From positions 725,604 through 789,603 of the forward strand of contig NZ_JACCCJ010000002.1 of assembly GCF_013410105.1 (NCBI RefSeq): a stretch of 64,000 nt of DNA, given 5' to 3'. Below the pieces are notes generated by a model. That model searched no databases. It was not told where the DNA came from and worked only from the letters and a program-made list of their open reading frames with translations. Origin of the DNA: Sphingopyxis sp. JAI108. GTDB lineage: Bacteria; Pseudomonadota; Alphaproteobacteria; Sphingomonadales; Sphingomonadaceae. This document shows, one piece after another, positions 1 through 7,732 of this stretch. The first letter of the stretch is position 1. Every line of letters begins with the position of its first letter. The position numbers and the translations under genes are program-made.

Positions 1-487
1 CGGCGTCATATCCGGGTTCGGGGTCGGCGAAATGCGTCAGGTCGACATAGGCGATATTGCCGTCGAGATAGCGCAGACCCGCAAAGCCGAAATTCTTCCG
101 CGTCTCTTCGCGCCGTTCCGCTTCGCGCAGCGCGGCGGCGCGCGCGGGGTCCTGCTTCGCCGCATGGTCGGCGACCCATATGGGATCGACCCCGACCGCG
201 AAATGCAGGTCGTTGCTTGCGGCAATCAGATCGTCGGTCAGCTCGCGCGCGAGCGTGGGGCGGTCGTGCGCTGTGTCATAGTCGCCGGCGTCGAGATTGC
301 GGCGCAACGTCGCGGCGATCGTCCTGGCCTTGTCGGGAAAGACATAGTTCGCCTCGAGCGTCTGGCCGAGCTGCTCGACCACCGCGCGCCGGTCGGCGGC
401 CGAGAGCGGGGCTTCGCCCGTCGCGGCAACGGTCGCCAGCCATGCGGTCGTGGCGGCGAGAAGGAAGGGCCAGCGCTTTTTGTTCAT
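1..487 (-). CDS. S41 family serine peptidase, N-terminal part (runs off left edge)
   Basis: About 162 residues are visible; the rest lies outside the window. The protein begins MNKKRWPFLLAATTAWLA, a short positively charged stretch followed by a hydrophobic core, so it is probably exported. Residues 40-53 (LGQTLEANYVFPDKA) match the N-terminal helical region of S41 (C-terminal processing/IRBP-like) peptidases, and the last visible part (GLRYLDGNIAYVDL) fits the entry to the catalytic core. The Ser/Lys dyad is not in view, so activity cannot be judged. A 26-bp perfect palindrome lies 28 bp upstream of the start codon and probably controls the gene. Family call moderately secure; substrate unknown. 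Confidence 0.75.
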   Translation of the reverse strand, partial: MNKKRWPFLLAATTAWLATVAATGEAPLSAADRRAVVEQLGQTLEANYVFPDKARTIAATLRRNLDAGDYDTAHDRPTLARELTDDLIAASNDLHFAVGVDPIWVADHAAKQDPARAAALREAERREETRKNFGFAGLRYLDGNIAYVDLTHFADPEPGYDA

Positions 488-514
488 ACGGGTTCCTGCC
501 TGTTATGCGAATCA

Positions 515-540
515 TACAATATATTGCGCAATATATTGTA
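515..540. promoter_or_regulatory. 26-bp perfect palindrome, probable operator of the S41 peptidase gene
   Basis: The two 13-nt halves are exact reverse complements (half site TACAATATATTGC). Each half contains its own CAATATATTG-like core, so the site reads as two overlapping AT-rich inverted boxes. It is strongly AT-rich in a GC-rich genome and sits 28-53 nt upstream of the peptidase start, where a promoter would be expected. This is typical of operators for dimeric repressors such as PadR or GntR types, but the regulator is not identifiable here. Confidence 0.6.
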
Positions 541-664
541 TTTATGCGCGGCGCAAGTGGGCGTCGACGATCGAGGCGGGACGAAGCGCTGGAACCGTTG
601 ATAGAGAAGGGGTCTAGGAATAGGCCGTTTTGGGGTGGTGAGCGGACGCGAGCGTAATCTTGTA

Positions 665-744
665 TCCCGGCGAAGGCCGGGGCCCAAAGCGTTAAAGAGC
701 TGGCGTTTGTTCAGTGCGCTCTGGACCCCGGCCTTCGCCGGGGA
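665..744. repeat. Palindromic intergenic repeat (cccggcgaaggccggg type)
   Basis: The left arm (about 665-680) and right arm (about 725-744) are inverted copies of a CCCGGCGAAGGCCGGG-like unit, flanking about 45 nt. It lies just beyond the methyltransferase stop, so it could also end transcription. A related unit is near 38476-38563. Confidence 0.6.
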
Positions 745-771
745 ACAGAAATTATCGGTCCAAACCCGCCC

Positions 772-1467
772 TCACGCATATCCCACCCAGCCGCGCCATG
801 TGAACGCGGCGTAGAATTGTTCGACGCCGGTGAAGCCCGCAGCGCGCAGGACCTCGACGTCGGCTTCGGGGCTCAGCATCGCGACGTGTGTCGCGACGGC
901 TTCGCGGCCCTTGGCGACCTGATCGGGTTCGCCGCCCGACGCGATGGCAAAGGCGGCGTAGCGGTCTAGCCAGCGGTCGCGTTCGTCCGCGCCTTGCGGG
1001 AAGCTGCCGTGCGCGGCGACGAAGGGCGCGCCGGGTTTGAGGCGCGCGCGGATTGCGGCGGCGGTACGGATGCGTTCGTCGCGTTCGAGGAAATGGAGCG
1101 TGAGGAGGCAGGTCGCGCCGTCGAAGGGGCCGGCGGGGGCGTCGTCGATATAACCCTCGACGAGGTCGGCGCGGTGCGTGTTTGCGCCCATGACCTTGGC
1201 GGCAAGGTCGAGCATCGGCCCCGCGGGATCGACGCCGGTGAAGCGCCAGCCGGGATACGCCTCGGCCATCGCCTTCATCTCGCTGCCGCCGCCGGCGCCG
1301 AGGACGAGGATATGCGCGTCGGCGGGAACGCGCTCGGCGAGCAGCAGCCCGGTCATGCGGTGGAGGCCGTCGAGGCCGGGGACGAAACGCTTCGGTCCTT
1401 CGGTGTAGCGCGCGACCGCTTCGGGGTCCTTGAAGCTGTCGAGAAAATGCTGGGCGCCTTCAGCCAT
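772..1467 (-). CDS. Class I SAM-dependent methyltransferase
   Basis: 231 residues. Motif I is clear (ILVLGAGGGSEMKAMAE, about 53-69), followed by the acidic end of strand beta2 (FTGVDPAG) and a post-I/II region typical of Methyltransf_12/25 domains. The substrate cannot be told. Its start overlaps the end of the upstream Rrf2 regulator by 8 nt, so the two are translationally coupled and probably co-regulated. The Rrf2 protein may therefore control its own operon and this enzyme. A palindromic repeat lies just beyond the stop. Fold call is sure; biological role is not. Confidence 0.85.
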   Translation of the reverse strand: MAEGAQHFLDSFKDPEAVARYTEGPKRFVPGLDGLHRMTGLLLAERVPADAHILVLGAGGGSEMKAMAEAYPGWRFTGVDPAGPMLDLAAKVMGANTHRADLVEGYIDDAPAGPFDGATCLLTLHFLERDERIRTAAAIRARLKPGAPFVAAHGSFPQGADERDRWLDRYAAFAIASGGEPDQVAKGREAVATHVAMLSPEADVEVLRAAGFTGVEQFYAAFTWRGWVGYA

Positions 1468-1924
1468 GGATATGCTCCTGCGTCGTGGGGGAGAGCGGGC
1501 GCGCGGCCATGCGCGCGTGGAAATCGGCGGCGAGTGCCGCGAGCGTCACGTCGCCGAAGCGCACGAGCAGCAGCGCTTCGGCCTCCTGAAAGCTGGTGTC
1601 GAGCGCGGCGTTGACCGCTTGTTCGACGAGGCAGCCGGGCGCCTCGGTGCGGTTGCCCATCGCCATCAGGCTGGGCCGGCCGATCGCGTCATAGACGTCG
1701 CGCATTGTGATCTCGGCGAGGTCGCGCGCGATCGTCCAGCCGCCGCCATGGCCCTTTTCGCTATGCACGAAACCCGCGTCGCGCAGCCCGCCGAGGATGC
1801 GGCGGATGACGACGGGGTGCGTCTGCATCGCCTTCGCAAGCTGGTCGGAGGTCATCGCCTCGCCTTGCTCGGCCATATGGAGGAGGACGTGGAGCACGCC
1901 CGAAAGTCGGCTGTCGCGTTTCAT
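1460..1924 (-). CDS. Rrf2 family transcriptional regulator
   Basis: 154 residues. The N-terminal winged helix-turn-helix (residues 5-60, with SDQLAKAMQTHPVVIRRIL as recognition region and KGHGGGWTIARDL as wing) is the Rrf2 signature. Only one cysteine is present (Cys at EAPGCLVEQ), so it lacks the three-cysteine cluster site of IscR/NsrR and is more like the cluster-free YwnA/CymR branch. It is the first gene of a two-gene operon with the methyltransferase. A good sigma70-like promoter ends only a few bases before the ATG and no Shine-Dalgarno is visible, so the mRNA is probably leaderless. Confidence 0.9.
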   Translation of the reverse strand: MKRDSRLSGVLHVLLHMAEQGEAMTSDQLAKAMQTHPVVIRRILGGLRDAGFVHSEKGHGGGWTIARDLAEITMRDVYDAIGRPSLMAMGNRTEAPGCLVEQAVNAALDTSFQEAEALLLVRFGDVTLAALAADFHARMAARPLSPTTQEHIHG

Positions 1925-1931
1925 GTAACTT

Positions 1932-1959
1932 TAAATAGTGTGAGAAATGCCAACGTCAA
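1932..1959 (-). promoter_or_regulatory. Sigma70-like promoter of the rrf2-methyltransferase operon
   Basis: On the minus strand, TTGACG (1959-1954) and TATTTA (1937-1932) are separated by 16 nt. The predicted start site falls at or next to the ATG at 1924, which implies a leaderless transcript. Confidence 0.5.
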
Positions 1960-2171
1960 GGTGCGGGATTGACCGGCGGCGGCGGAGCGTTTAGCCACGG
2001 CGGCGATGACCAACGACCGATCCACCCGATTCAAGGCGTATTGGCGCTCCTTTACATAGGAGCGGCATGGCATCACCTGTGACCATCGCCGCCGTGTTCG
2101 GACAGGCGAATGGTCATCATCACACCACCAAACCTCCGGTCACGGCGTGCGCTTTTTGAAGAAGACGCGAC

Positions 2172-2690
2172 ATGACCGATACCTTGCTTGCCCTGTCGAC
2201 CGACCATTGCCGCATCACGCCGCTGTTCGCCGATGATGCGCGCGCGCTCGCCGCGATCACCGACGAGACGGTGACCGCGCGCGTCCATTTCCTGCCCGCG
2301 CCCTTCACCGAAGCCGACGCACGCGCGCTGATCGCCAAATCGGGCGGCGGCGACGTGTTCCACGCGGTGCGCGACGCAAGCGGCCTCGACCTCAACGGCG
2401 TGATCGGGGTCCACCGGCGCGTGGGCCAGGAATATGAGATCGGCTACTGGTTCGCGGCGCGCGTGCGCGGCAAGGGCATCGCGACCGAGGCCGTGCGCGC
2501 GGTCGTCGAGGCGCTCGCCGCGTCGCGGCCGGGCTGCTCGATCGTGGCCGAATGCCACCCCGATAACGAACGCTCGCGCGCGCTGCTGCGGCGCATCGGC
2601 TTTGCATCGACCGGGCGTCCGGGCAAGCGGCCGGGGCGGATGCTGATGGCGTGGCGCACAGCGCCAGCCTATCGCATCGACGTGTGCTGA
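2172..2690 (+). CDS. GNAT family N-acetyltransferase (RimJ/RimL type)
   Basis: 172 residues. The domain follows the RimJ/RimL arrangement: an N-terminal CRITPLFADDARALAAITDE strand/helix, then EIGYWFAARVRGKGIATEAV at about 90-108, which contains the acetyl-CoA pyrophosphate loop (R-x-x-G-K/I-A), and a C-terminal NERSRALLRRIGF motif near 137-149. It transfers an acetyl group to an amine; the acceptor is unknown. It stands alone and its 3' end overlaps the convergent hydrolase gene by 22 nt. A weak purine-rich stretch (GAAGAAG) precedes the ATG. Confidence 0.88.
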   Translation: MTDTLLALSTDHCRITPLFADDARALAAITDETVTARVHFLPAPFTEADARALIAKSGGGDVFHAVRDASGLDLNGVIGVHRRVGQEYEIGYWFAARVRGKGIATEAVRAVVEALAASRPGCSIVAECHPDNERSRALLRRIGFASTGRPGKRPGRMLMAWRTAPAYRIDVC

Positions 2691-3442
2691 TCGGGTGCGT
2701 CGGCGCCGACCTCTTCGGTCAGCGCCTTGACGATCGCGGCGACCGAGGTCGGGGCATAGGCGAAGCCCATATGGCTGCAATCGACCTCGACCTCGCGGTC
2801 GCTTTCGTGCGGAAGTCCGCGCGCGCTGGCGATCGCGACGACACCGTCATGTTTCGACCAGAGCGCGAAGGTCGGCATTTCGGGGCGCGGCGCGGGGTGG
2901 AAGTCGATCGGCGGATTGTCGACCGGGTGGCGCGCGATGAAGTGATAGAGCCGCCACGCGCGATTGGCGCGACGGCTGCCCGAAAAGGGCGAGCCCAGGG
3001 TCACGACGCGCGCGACCTTGTCCGGGTGATGCTTGGCATATTCGCGGGCATAGATGCCGCCAAGGCTCCACCCCACGAGCGCGGGCGCATAGCCGGTGCG
3101 GTCGATGATCCACTGCACACGGGTATCGATGCGCTCGATGATGTCGGCGGTCGCGCCGCGATTGAAGCCGAGGCCCCAGGCATAGCAGCGGAAACCCGCG
3201 CGGCGGAGGTCGGCGCGCAGGCCCTTCGTCGCCCAGTCACCCGACAGGAAACCCGGCAATACCATCACCGGCGGGTGCTCGCTGTCGGGGTTGGGTTCGG
3301 GCGGCAACGGGCGGATGCGGCCGCCCACCGCGCGCGCCAGCGATCCGATCTCGCGCCACAAAAGCGTGAGCGGCGGCAAGGCGTCGGGATCGGGAATGCG
3401 CGCGGGCCATTCGGCGCGCCGGGTGAGGAAGCCGCGGATCAT
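2669..3442 (-). CDS. Alpha/beta hydrolase
   Basis: 257 residues. An alpha/beta-hydrolase core starts at VMVLPGFLSGD (about 58-68). The nucleophile elbow is GWSLGG (Ser about 125), the acidic region follows ALWSKHDGVV, and a histidine near CSHMGFAY (about 224-231) would complete the triad. It resembles esterase/lipase-like hydrolases (PGAP1/lipase class) with no signal peptide or lid that can be recognised. Monocistronic and convergent with the GNAT gene. Substrate unknown. Confidence 0.85.
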   Translation of the reverse strand: MIRGFLTRRAEWPARIPDPDALPPLTLLWREIGSLARAVGGRIRPLPPEPNPDSEHPPVMVLPGFLSGDWATKGLRADLRRAGFRCYAWGLGFNRGATADIIERIDTRVQWIIDRTGYAPALVGWSLGGIYAREYAKHHPDKVARVVTLGSPFSGSRRANRAWRLYHFIARHPVDNPPIDFHPAPRPEMPTFALWSKHDGVVAIASARGLPHESDREVEVDCSHMGFAYAPTSVAAIVKALTEEVGADAPDQHTSMR

Positions 3443-3489
3443 GGGGCCGATATAGGGATAGTTGCGCCGCGGCGAAAGTCGGCGCGCCG

Positions 3490-4665
3490 CTACTTCCTGG
3501 GGACGAGCTTCACCAGCTTGCCGTCCTCGCCATCGGTGAGCAGCCAGACCGAGCCGTCATCGCGCACCTCGACCTCGCGGATGCGTTTGCCGAAGTCCCA
3601 GCGGTCGGACTTGTGGAGCGTCTCGCCGTCGATGCTCATCCGAACGAGCCCTTCGCCCGAGAGCGCACCCATCAACAGGCTGTTTTTCCAGCCGGGATAG
3701 AGGTCGCCATCGTAGAAGGCGAGGCCGGCGGGCGAGACGGCGGGGTTCCACCATAGTTTCGGCGCCGCGAATTCGGGGCGCGTCGGGTGGTCGGGGATAT
3801 CCTTGCCGTCATAATGATCGCCGTTCGAGACGATCGGGTAGCCGTAATTGGCCTTCGCCTCGACCAGATTGACCTCATCGCCGCCCTTCGGGCCCATTTC
3901 CTGGTTCCAGAGCTTGCCGGTGGCGTCGAAGGCGAGGCCGAGGATATTGCGATGGCCGAGCGACCAGATTTGCGCGGTGACGCCGCCCTGATCGGCGAAG
4001 GGATTGTCGGAGGGCACGCTGCCGTCGGGATTGAGGCGCAGGGTCTTGCCGAGATTGGCCTTCATGTCCTGCGCGGGGTCGAATTTCTGACGTTCGCCCG
4101 AGCCGATGAAGAGATATTTGCCGTCGGGCGAGAAGGCGAGGCGGTGCGAGAAATGGCCGCGTCCTTCGACTTTCGGATCCTGTTTCCAGATGATCTGGAG
4201 ACCCTCAAGCCGCGGCGTGGCGCCTTGGACCAGCTTCGCCTTGCCGACGACCGCGCCGAAATTCTTGCCCGTGCCGGCTTCGACCCAGCTCAGATAGACG
4301 GTGCCGCTTGTCGTGAAATCGGGGGCGACGATGACGTCGCCGAAACCGCCCTGGCCGCCATAGGCGACGGCTGGAACCCCCGCGACATCCTGCGTCGGGC
4401 CATTTTCCTGCCAGAGTTTCAGCTTGCCCGATTTCTCGGTGATCAGCGCGGCGCGGGTGCCGGGGACGAAGGTCATCGCCCAAGGCTCGTTGAAGCTCGC
4501 GATTTCCTGAACGGTGAAGGGCGCCTCGGCGAGCGGGGTCGCGGGGTGCGCGCCCGAGGCGTCGAGCTTTGCGGTGTCGGCGGGGGCGGCTTCGCTCGCG
4601 CCGGGCGCCGTGCAGGCAGCGACGGCGAGCGCGGCGATCAGGGCGAGGGGGGGCAGGTTCTTCAT
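3490..4665 (-). CDS. PQQ-dependent sugar (glucose/sorbosone) dehydrogenase-like lipoprotein
   Basis: 391 residues from the chosen start. The reading frame extends 10 codons further (to 4695), but beginning at MKNLPPLALIAALAVAAC gives a clean lipoprotein signal peptide with lipobox AVAAC, so the mature protein should be tethered on the periplasmic side. The body is a six-bladed propeller of the GSDH family: EPWAMTFVPG, YLSWVEA, FSHRLAFSPDGKYLFIGSGE, WSLGHRNILGLAFD and EMGPKGGDEVN are family landmarks, including the catalytic His region. These enzymes oxidise aldose sugars with PQQ bound to the propeller. No partner genes adjoin it; the sugar is unknown. Confidence 0.88.
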   Translation of the reverse strand: MKNLPPLALIAALAVAACTAPGASEAAPADTAKLDASGAHPATPLAEAPFTVQEIASFNEPWAMTFVPGTRAALITEKSGKLKLWQENGPTQDVAGVPAVAYGGQGGFGDVIVAPDFTTSGTVYLSWVEAGTGKNFGAVVGKAKLVQGATPRLEGLQIIWKQDPKVEGRGHFSHRLAFSPDGKYLFIGSGERQKFDPAQDMKANLGKTLRLNPDGSVPSDNPFADQGGVTAQIWSLGHRNILGLAFDATGKLWNQEMGPKGGDEVNLVEAKANYGYPIVSNGDHYDGKDIPDHPTRPEFAAPKLWWNPAVSPAGLAFYDGDLYPGWKNSLLMGALSGEGLVRMSIDGETLHKSDRWDFGKRIREVEVRDDGSVWLLTDGEDGKLVKLVPRK

Positions 4666-4734
4666 CGGGACGGCTCGCTTTGCTGGGGAAGACATCTCGT
4701 TCTGACCGCGGCCTGTCGCAAAGTCGAGAGCGCT

Positions 4735-5370
4735 TTAGCGGTTCGCCGACTCGCGCCGCGCGGTGATCGCCTCGACGCTGTCCATGATCGCATCGACCGC
4801 CTCGCTCGACGGCGGCGCGTCGGCGCGCTTTTGCGAGAACTGGCCGCTGTTCATGATTTCCTCGAGCGCGGCGCGCGCGCGCGAGACGCGGCTCTTCATC
4901 GTGCCGAGCGCGCAATCGCAGATGCTCGCGGCCTCTTCGTATGACATACCGCCCGCACCGACGAGGATCAGCGCTTCGCGCTGGTCCTGCGGCAATTCCA
5001 TCAGGCCGCGCTGGAGGTCGGCCATCTCGCCGCTGTCTTCCTGGCTTGCCGGGGTCGACATGGTGCGTTCGACCGCGGTCTCGTCATATTCGCCGACGAA
5101 CTTGTTGCGGCGCATCTGCGACAGGAAGGTGTTGCGCAGGATGACGAAGGTCCACGCCTTGATCGACGTGCCGCGTTCGAAGCGCTCGCGCGAAGCCCAT
5201 GCCTTGACCATCGTGTCTTGCGTCAGGTCGTCGGCGAGGTCCGGATTGCCAGAGAGGCTGCGTCCGTAGGCGCGCAGGTGCGGAATGACGCCGGCAAGCA
5301 ACGCCTTGAACTCGCTGTCCGAAAGGGTGTCGGCCTGCGGCTGCGAGGCAGCGGCGTTGGGTCCGGTCAT
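4735..5370 (-). CDS. ecfG: EcfG-type sigma factor of the general stress response
   Basis: 211 residues. Region 2 (HLRAYGRSLSGNPDLADDL, WTFVILRNTFLSQMRR) and region 4 (LPQDQREALILVGAGGMSY through GTMKSRVSRARAALEE) match EcfG (ECF15), the sigma factor that drives the alphaproteobacterial general stress response. The start is the ATG overlapping the stop of nepR by 1 nt (TAATG), so the sigma factor is translationally coupled to its anti-sigma factor. NepR is expected to hold it inactive until phosphorylated PhyR takes NepR away. A near-consensus EcfG promoter lies upstream of nepR, implying self-amplification. Confidence 0.95.
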   Translation of the reverse strand: MTGPNAAASQPQADTLSDSEFKALLAGVIPHLRAYGRSLSGNPDLADDLTQDTMVKAWASRERFERGTSIKAWTFVILRNTFLSQMRRNKFVGEYDETAVERTMSTPASQEDSGEMADLQRGLMELPQDQREALILVGAGGMSYEEAASICDCALGTMKSRVSRARAALEEIMNSGQFSQKRADAPPSSEAVDAIMDSVEAITARRESANR

Positions 5371-5624
5371 TATTGTTTCGGACTTTTCTGATCGAGCTGC
5401 GAAAGAAGTTCGAGCATGTTGTCGGGCAATTGTTCGGCGACGACATTGCCGTAGATCATGCGGAGCTTTGCGCTGACCGGTTCCGGCGCCTGCCGGCCGG
5501 TAAGCGTGCGATGCCATTCGTCGCCGTGCGTTCCCGGGAAACTTCCGTTCGCGCGGCGCGGGGCGTCGACATCCGGGGGCGGGGGGCCCTTCCCGTTCAT
5601 CCTGTTGTTGCCTTGCGTAGCCAT
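5370..5624 (-). CDS. nepR: NepR anti-sigma factor
   Basis: 84 residues from the ATG at 5624. The conserved C-terminal half (PEPVSAKLRMIYGNVVAEQ, then PDNMLELLSQLDQK) is the NepR two-helix core that binds EcfG and PhyR. The start at 5624 is preferred because the EcfG-type promoter at 5657-5633 would begin transcription at about 5626; the ATG at 5600 is an alternative, while the in-frame ATG at 5693 lies upstream of the promoter. The N-terminal part (MATQGNNRMNGKGPPPPDVD) is proline-rich and probably disordered, as in other NepR proteins. Overlaps ecfG by one base. Confidence 0.93.
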   Translation of the reverse strand: MATQGNNRMNGKGPPPPDVDAPRRANGSFPGTHGDEWHRTLTGRQAPEPVSAKLRMIYGNVVAEQLPDNMLELLSQLDQKSPKQ

Positions 5625-5632
5625 GCGAGAGC

Positions 5633-5657
5633 AACGAGGAAAAGGGCCGCGGGTTCC
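5633..5657 (-). promoter_or_regulatory. EcfG-dependent promoter of nepR-ecfG
   Basis: Reading the minus strand, GGAAC (5657-5653), a 16-nt spacer and CGTT (5636-5633) match the known EcfG consensus GGAAC-N16/17-CGTT exactly. It lies 9 nt before the chosen nepR start. Confidence 0.82.
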
Positions 5658-5774
5658 CATCCACTCTGTTTTTTGCGACGAATGCGTTGCCAAGAAGTCA
5701 CACCGGCCCTATGCGAGGGGATGTGAGGGGTCACGCTTTGCCAGCCCCGTGGCCGGCGCCCAGGAGGTGACCTG

Positions 5775-6179
5775 TTGCTTTCCGTTACCTATGTAAGTGT
5801 CGCCGATCCCTTGATCCGCGACGAAGATATTGCGGCGATCCTCGTTTCGGCACGCCGCAACAATATGCGCGACGAACTAACCGGGGCGCTCGTCTATAAT
5901 GGTCGGAATTTCCTGCAGCTTCTCGAGGGGCCGGACGAAAAGGTCGACGCCTGCCTGACCGTCATCCGCGGCGACCCGCGCCACAGCGGCATGATCGAAG
6001 TGCGCCGCCGTCCGGTCGAGACGCGCAATTTCGCCGAATGGGCGATGCTCTATGACCCGCGTTTCGAATGGCGCGACGATGGCTTGGCGCGGCTCGCCGT
6101 CAACGGCCGGATCGACGCCGAGGACGAACGGATTTTCGCGAATTTCATCGCGCTCGGGCGCCGGCCGCGGTTCGCGTGA
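5775..6179 (+). CDS. BLUF-domain blue-light receptor
   Basis: 134 residues, essentially one BLUF domain (sensor of blue light using FAD). The key residues of the flavin pocket are in place: Tyr6, Asn30 (RRNNM), Gln48 (FLQLLEG), and Trp89/Met91 (FAEWAML). There is no output domain, so it should act by protein-protein contact. The start is TTG at 5775, chosen because a full AGGAGGTGA Shine-Dalgarno ends 4 nt before it and because the first beta strand would be lost with a later start. It is divergent from nepR-ecfG and 50 nt upstream of the second ecfG copy, suggesting light input to the general stress response (inference). Confidence 0.93.
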   Translation: MLSVTYVSVADPLIRDEDIAAILVSARRNNMRDELTGALVYNGRNFLQLLEGPDEKVDACLTVIRGDPRHSGMIEVRRRPVETRNFAEWAMLYDPRFEWRDDGLARLAVNGRIDAEDERIFANFIALGRRPRFA

Positions 6180-6229
6180 CCCGGCGGTGCGCTTGCAATG
6201 CGATGTCAAGCCGCTAAGCCGGTCGTGAC

Positions 6230-6321
6230 ATGACCGATCATCGCCAGACGAAGGCCTTTTTATCAACGACGTAACGCCTCGACCGCTCGACGATGCCAGC
6301 TTCAAGCGCGAACTCGCCGCG
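6230..6321 (+). other. Probable original 5' end of the second ecfG, out of frame by one base
   Basis: An ATG at 6230 reads MTDHRQTKAF and then hits a stop (TAA at 6272-6274) three codons after a run of five T (6257-6261). The frame of the downstream sigma gene is open back to 6229 but has no ATG, GTG or TTG before 6322. One extra T in the run, or a -1 slip there, would join the two into a continuous N-terminus (…KAFFINDVTPRPLDDASF…) about as long as that of the other EcfG. It may be a sequencing error, a real lesion or a frameshift site. Confidence 0.5.
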
Positions 6322-6876
6322 ATGCTGCCGCATCTGCGCGCGTTCGGGCGCAGCTTGTGCGGCAACGCCGACCTTGCCGACGACCTGGTGCAGGAAACGA
6401 TGCTGAAGGCGTGGAAAGCGCGCGAGCAATATATTCCAGGGCCGGCGAGTATGAAGAGCTGGGCCTTCGTCATCCTGCGCAACTGCTTCCTGTCCCAGAT
6501 GCGGCGCAAGAAATTCACCGCCGAATATGACGAGATGGCGGCCGAGCGGCTGCTCGTCGCACCCGACGACCAGGACGACAGCCTGCACCTCGCCGACGTG
6601 CAGCGCGCGCTGCTGCTGCTGCCCGTCGACCAGCGCGAGGCGCTGGTACTGATCGGGGCGGGGCAATTATCCTATGAGGAAGGCGCGGCGATCTGCGGCT
6701 GCGCGGTCGGCACGATGAAGAGCCGCGTGTCGCGTGGCCGCGCCGCGCTGCAGGCGATTCTCGAAAGCGGCGAGATGCCGCGGCGGAGCACCGACGCGAT
6801 GGCGTCGAGCGAGGTGTTCCGGACGATCATGGACAATGTCGACCAGTTGACCGCGAACGGCCCTTCGCTGGACTGA
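6322..6876 (+). CDS. Second EcfG-type sigma factor (start uncertain)
   Basis: 184 residues from the first in-frame ATG. It is closely similar to the EcfG at 4735-5370: HLRAFGRSLCGNADLADDL, WAFVILRNCFLSQMRRKKF, LPVDQREALVLIGAGQLSYEEGAAICGC and GTMKSRVSRGRAAL. It is therefore a paralogue (ECF15). It has no NepR of its own. The ATG at 6322 has no Shine-Dalgarno and cuts off the first helix of region 2, so the true product is probably about 31 residues longer and starts at 6230 with a one-base frame problem at the T5 run (see the entry for 6230-6321). It follows the BLUF gene on the same strand and is probably co-transcribed with it. Confidence 0.85.
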   Translation: MLPHLRAFGRSLCGNADLADDLVQETMLKAWKAREQYIPGPASMKSWAFVILRNCFLSQMRRKKFTAEYDEMAAERLLVAPDDQDDSLHLADVQRALLLLPVDQREALVLIGAGQLSYEEGAAICGCAVGTMKSRVSRGRAALQAILESGEMPRRSTDAMASSEVFRTIMDNVDQLTANGPSLD

Positions 6877-6909
6877 GATTCATTTCCGGCCGGTGCCGCT
6901 CTCGCCAGA

Positions 6910-7704
6910 TCAGGCCGCCAGTTGCGGCGTGAAGAGCAGGCTCTGGCTGATGGCGGCGCGCACCGTATTCTCGCGGAACGGTTTCGAGATCAGGAAGGTC
7001 GGCTCCACGCGGCCGCCGGTGAGCAGCCTTTCGGGAAAGGCGGTGATGAAGATCGCCGGCACCGGCGCGATGGCAAGAATGTCCTGCACCGCATCGATCC
7101 CCGACGATCCGTCGGCAAGCTGGATATCGGCGAGGACGAGGCCGGCGTCGGTTTCCTGGAACGCCGCGATCGCATCCTCATGGGTCGTCGCGATCCCCGC
7201 AACGCGGTGGCCGAGGTCGCGGACGATCTGCTCGAGCTCCATCGCGATCAGCGGCTCGTCCTCGATGATGAGGACCGAGGTCCGCGATTCGCGGTCGAGT
7301 TCGCCCACCGCATCGGCGAGCAGCGCTTCGACGGTCTCGCCGTCGGTGCCGGTGATCAGGCCCGCTTCCTCGACCGAAAAGCCTTCGAGCGCGGTGAGCA
7401 GCAGGATCTGGCGGCCGAGCGGGGTGATCTGGACCAGGCGTCGGTGCGCGGCGCGGACCAGCGGATGCTCGTCATCGTCGCCGCCTTCGCCATCGTCGAT
7501 GAAAGCGCTTTCCCAGATGCGGTGGAAGTTGCGGTAGAGGTCGATGCGTGTGCCGTCGCCGCTATGGAATTCGTCCGGCGCGGCGACGATGACTTCGAGG
7601 GTCGTGTGGACGAAATTGTCGCCATGTTGCTGGCTGCCCGTCAGCGCGCGCGCGTAGCGGCGCAGATAGGGAAGATGGCCACGAATTTCCTCACCCAATG
7701 TCAT
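6910..7704 (-). CDS. phyR: PhyR anti-anti-sigma response regulator
   Basis: 264 residues. Residues 1 to about 125 form a sigma-like domain (LPYLRRYARALTGSQQHGD in place of sigma region 2; LLLTALEGFSVEEAGLITG as region 4 mimic), followed by a receiver domain from about 142 with acidic pair Glu148/Asp149, phospho-acceptor Asp193 (LVLADIQLADG), Thr in FITAF and Lys in ISKPF. Phosphorylation opens the protein so that it captures NepR. The start at 7704 (MTLGEEIRGH) has a GAGGGAGG Shine-Dalgarno 7 nt upstream; longer in-frame starts do not. Convergent with the second ecfG. An EcfG-type promoter lies upstream. Confidence 0.95.
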   Translation of the reverse strand: MTLGEEIRGHLPYLRRYARALTGSQQHGDNFVHTTLEVIVAAPDEFHSGDGTRIDLYRNFHRIWESAFIDDGEGGDDDEHPLVRAAHRRLVQITPLGRQILLLTALEGFSVEEAGLITGTDGETVEALLADAVGELDRESRTSVLIIEDEPLIAMELEQIVRDLGHRVAGIATTHEDAIAAFQETDAGLVLADIQLADGSSGIDAVQDILAIAPVPAIFITAFPERLLTGGRVEPTFLISKPFRENTVRAAISQSLLFTPQLAA

Positions 7705-7732
7705 CAAAAAACCTCCCTCTTGAGAGCAGTCA

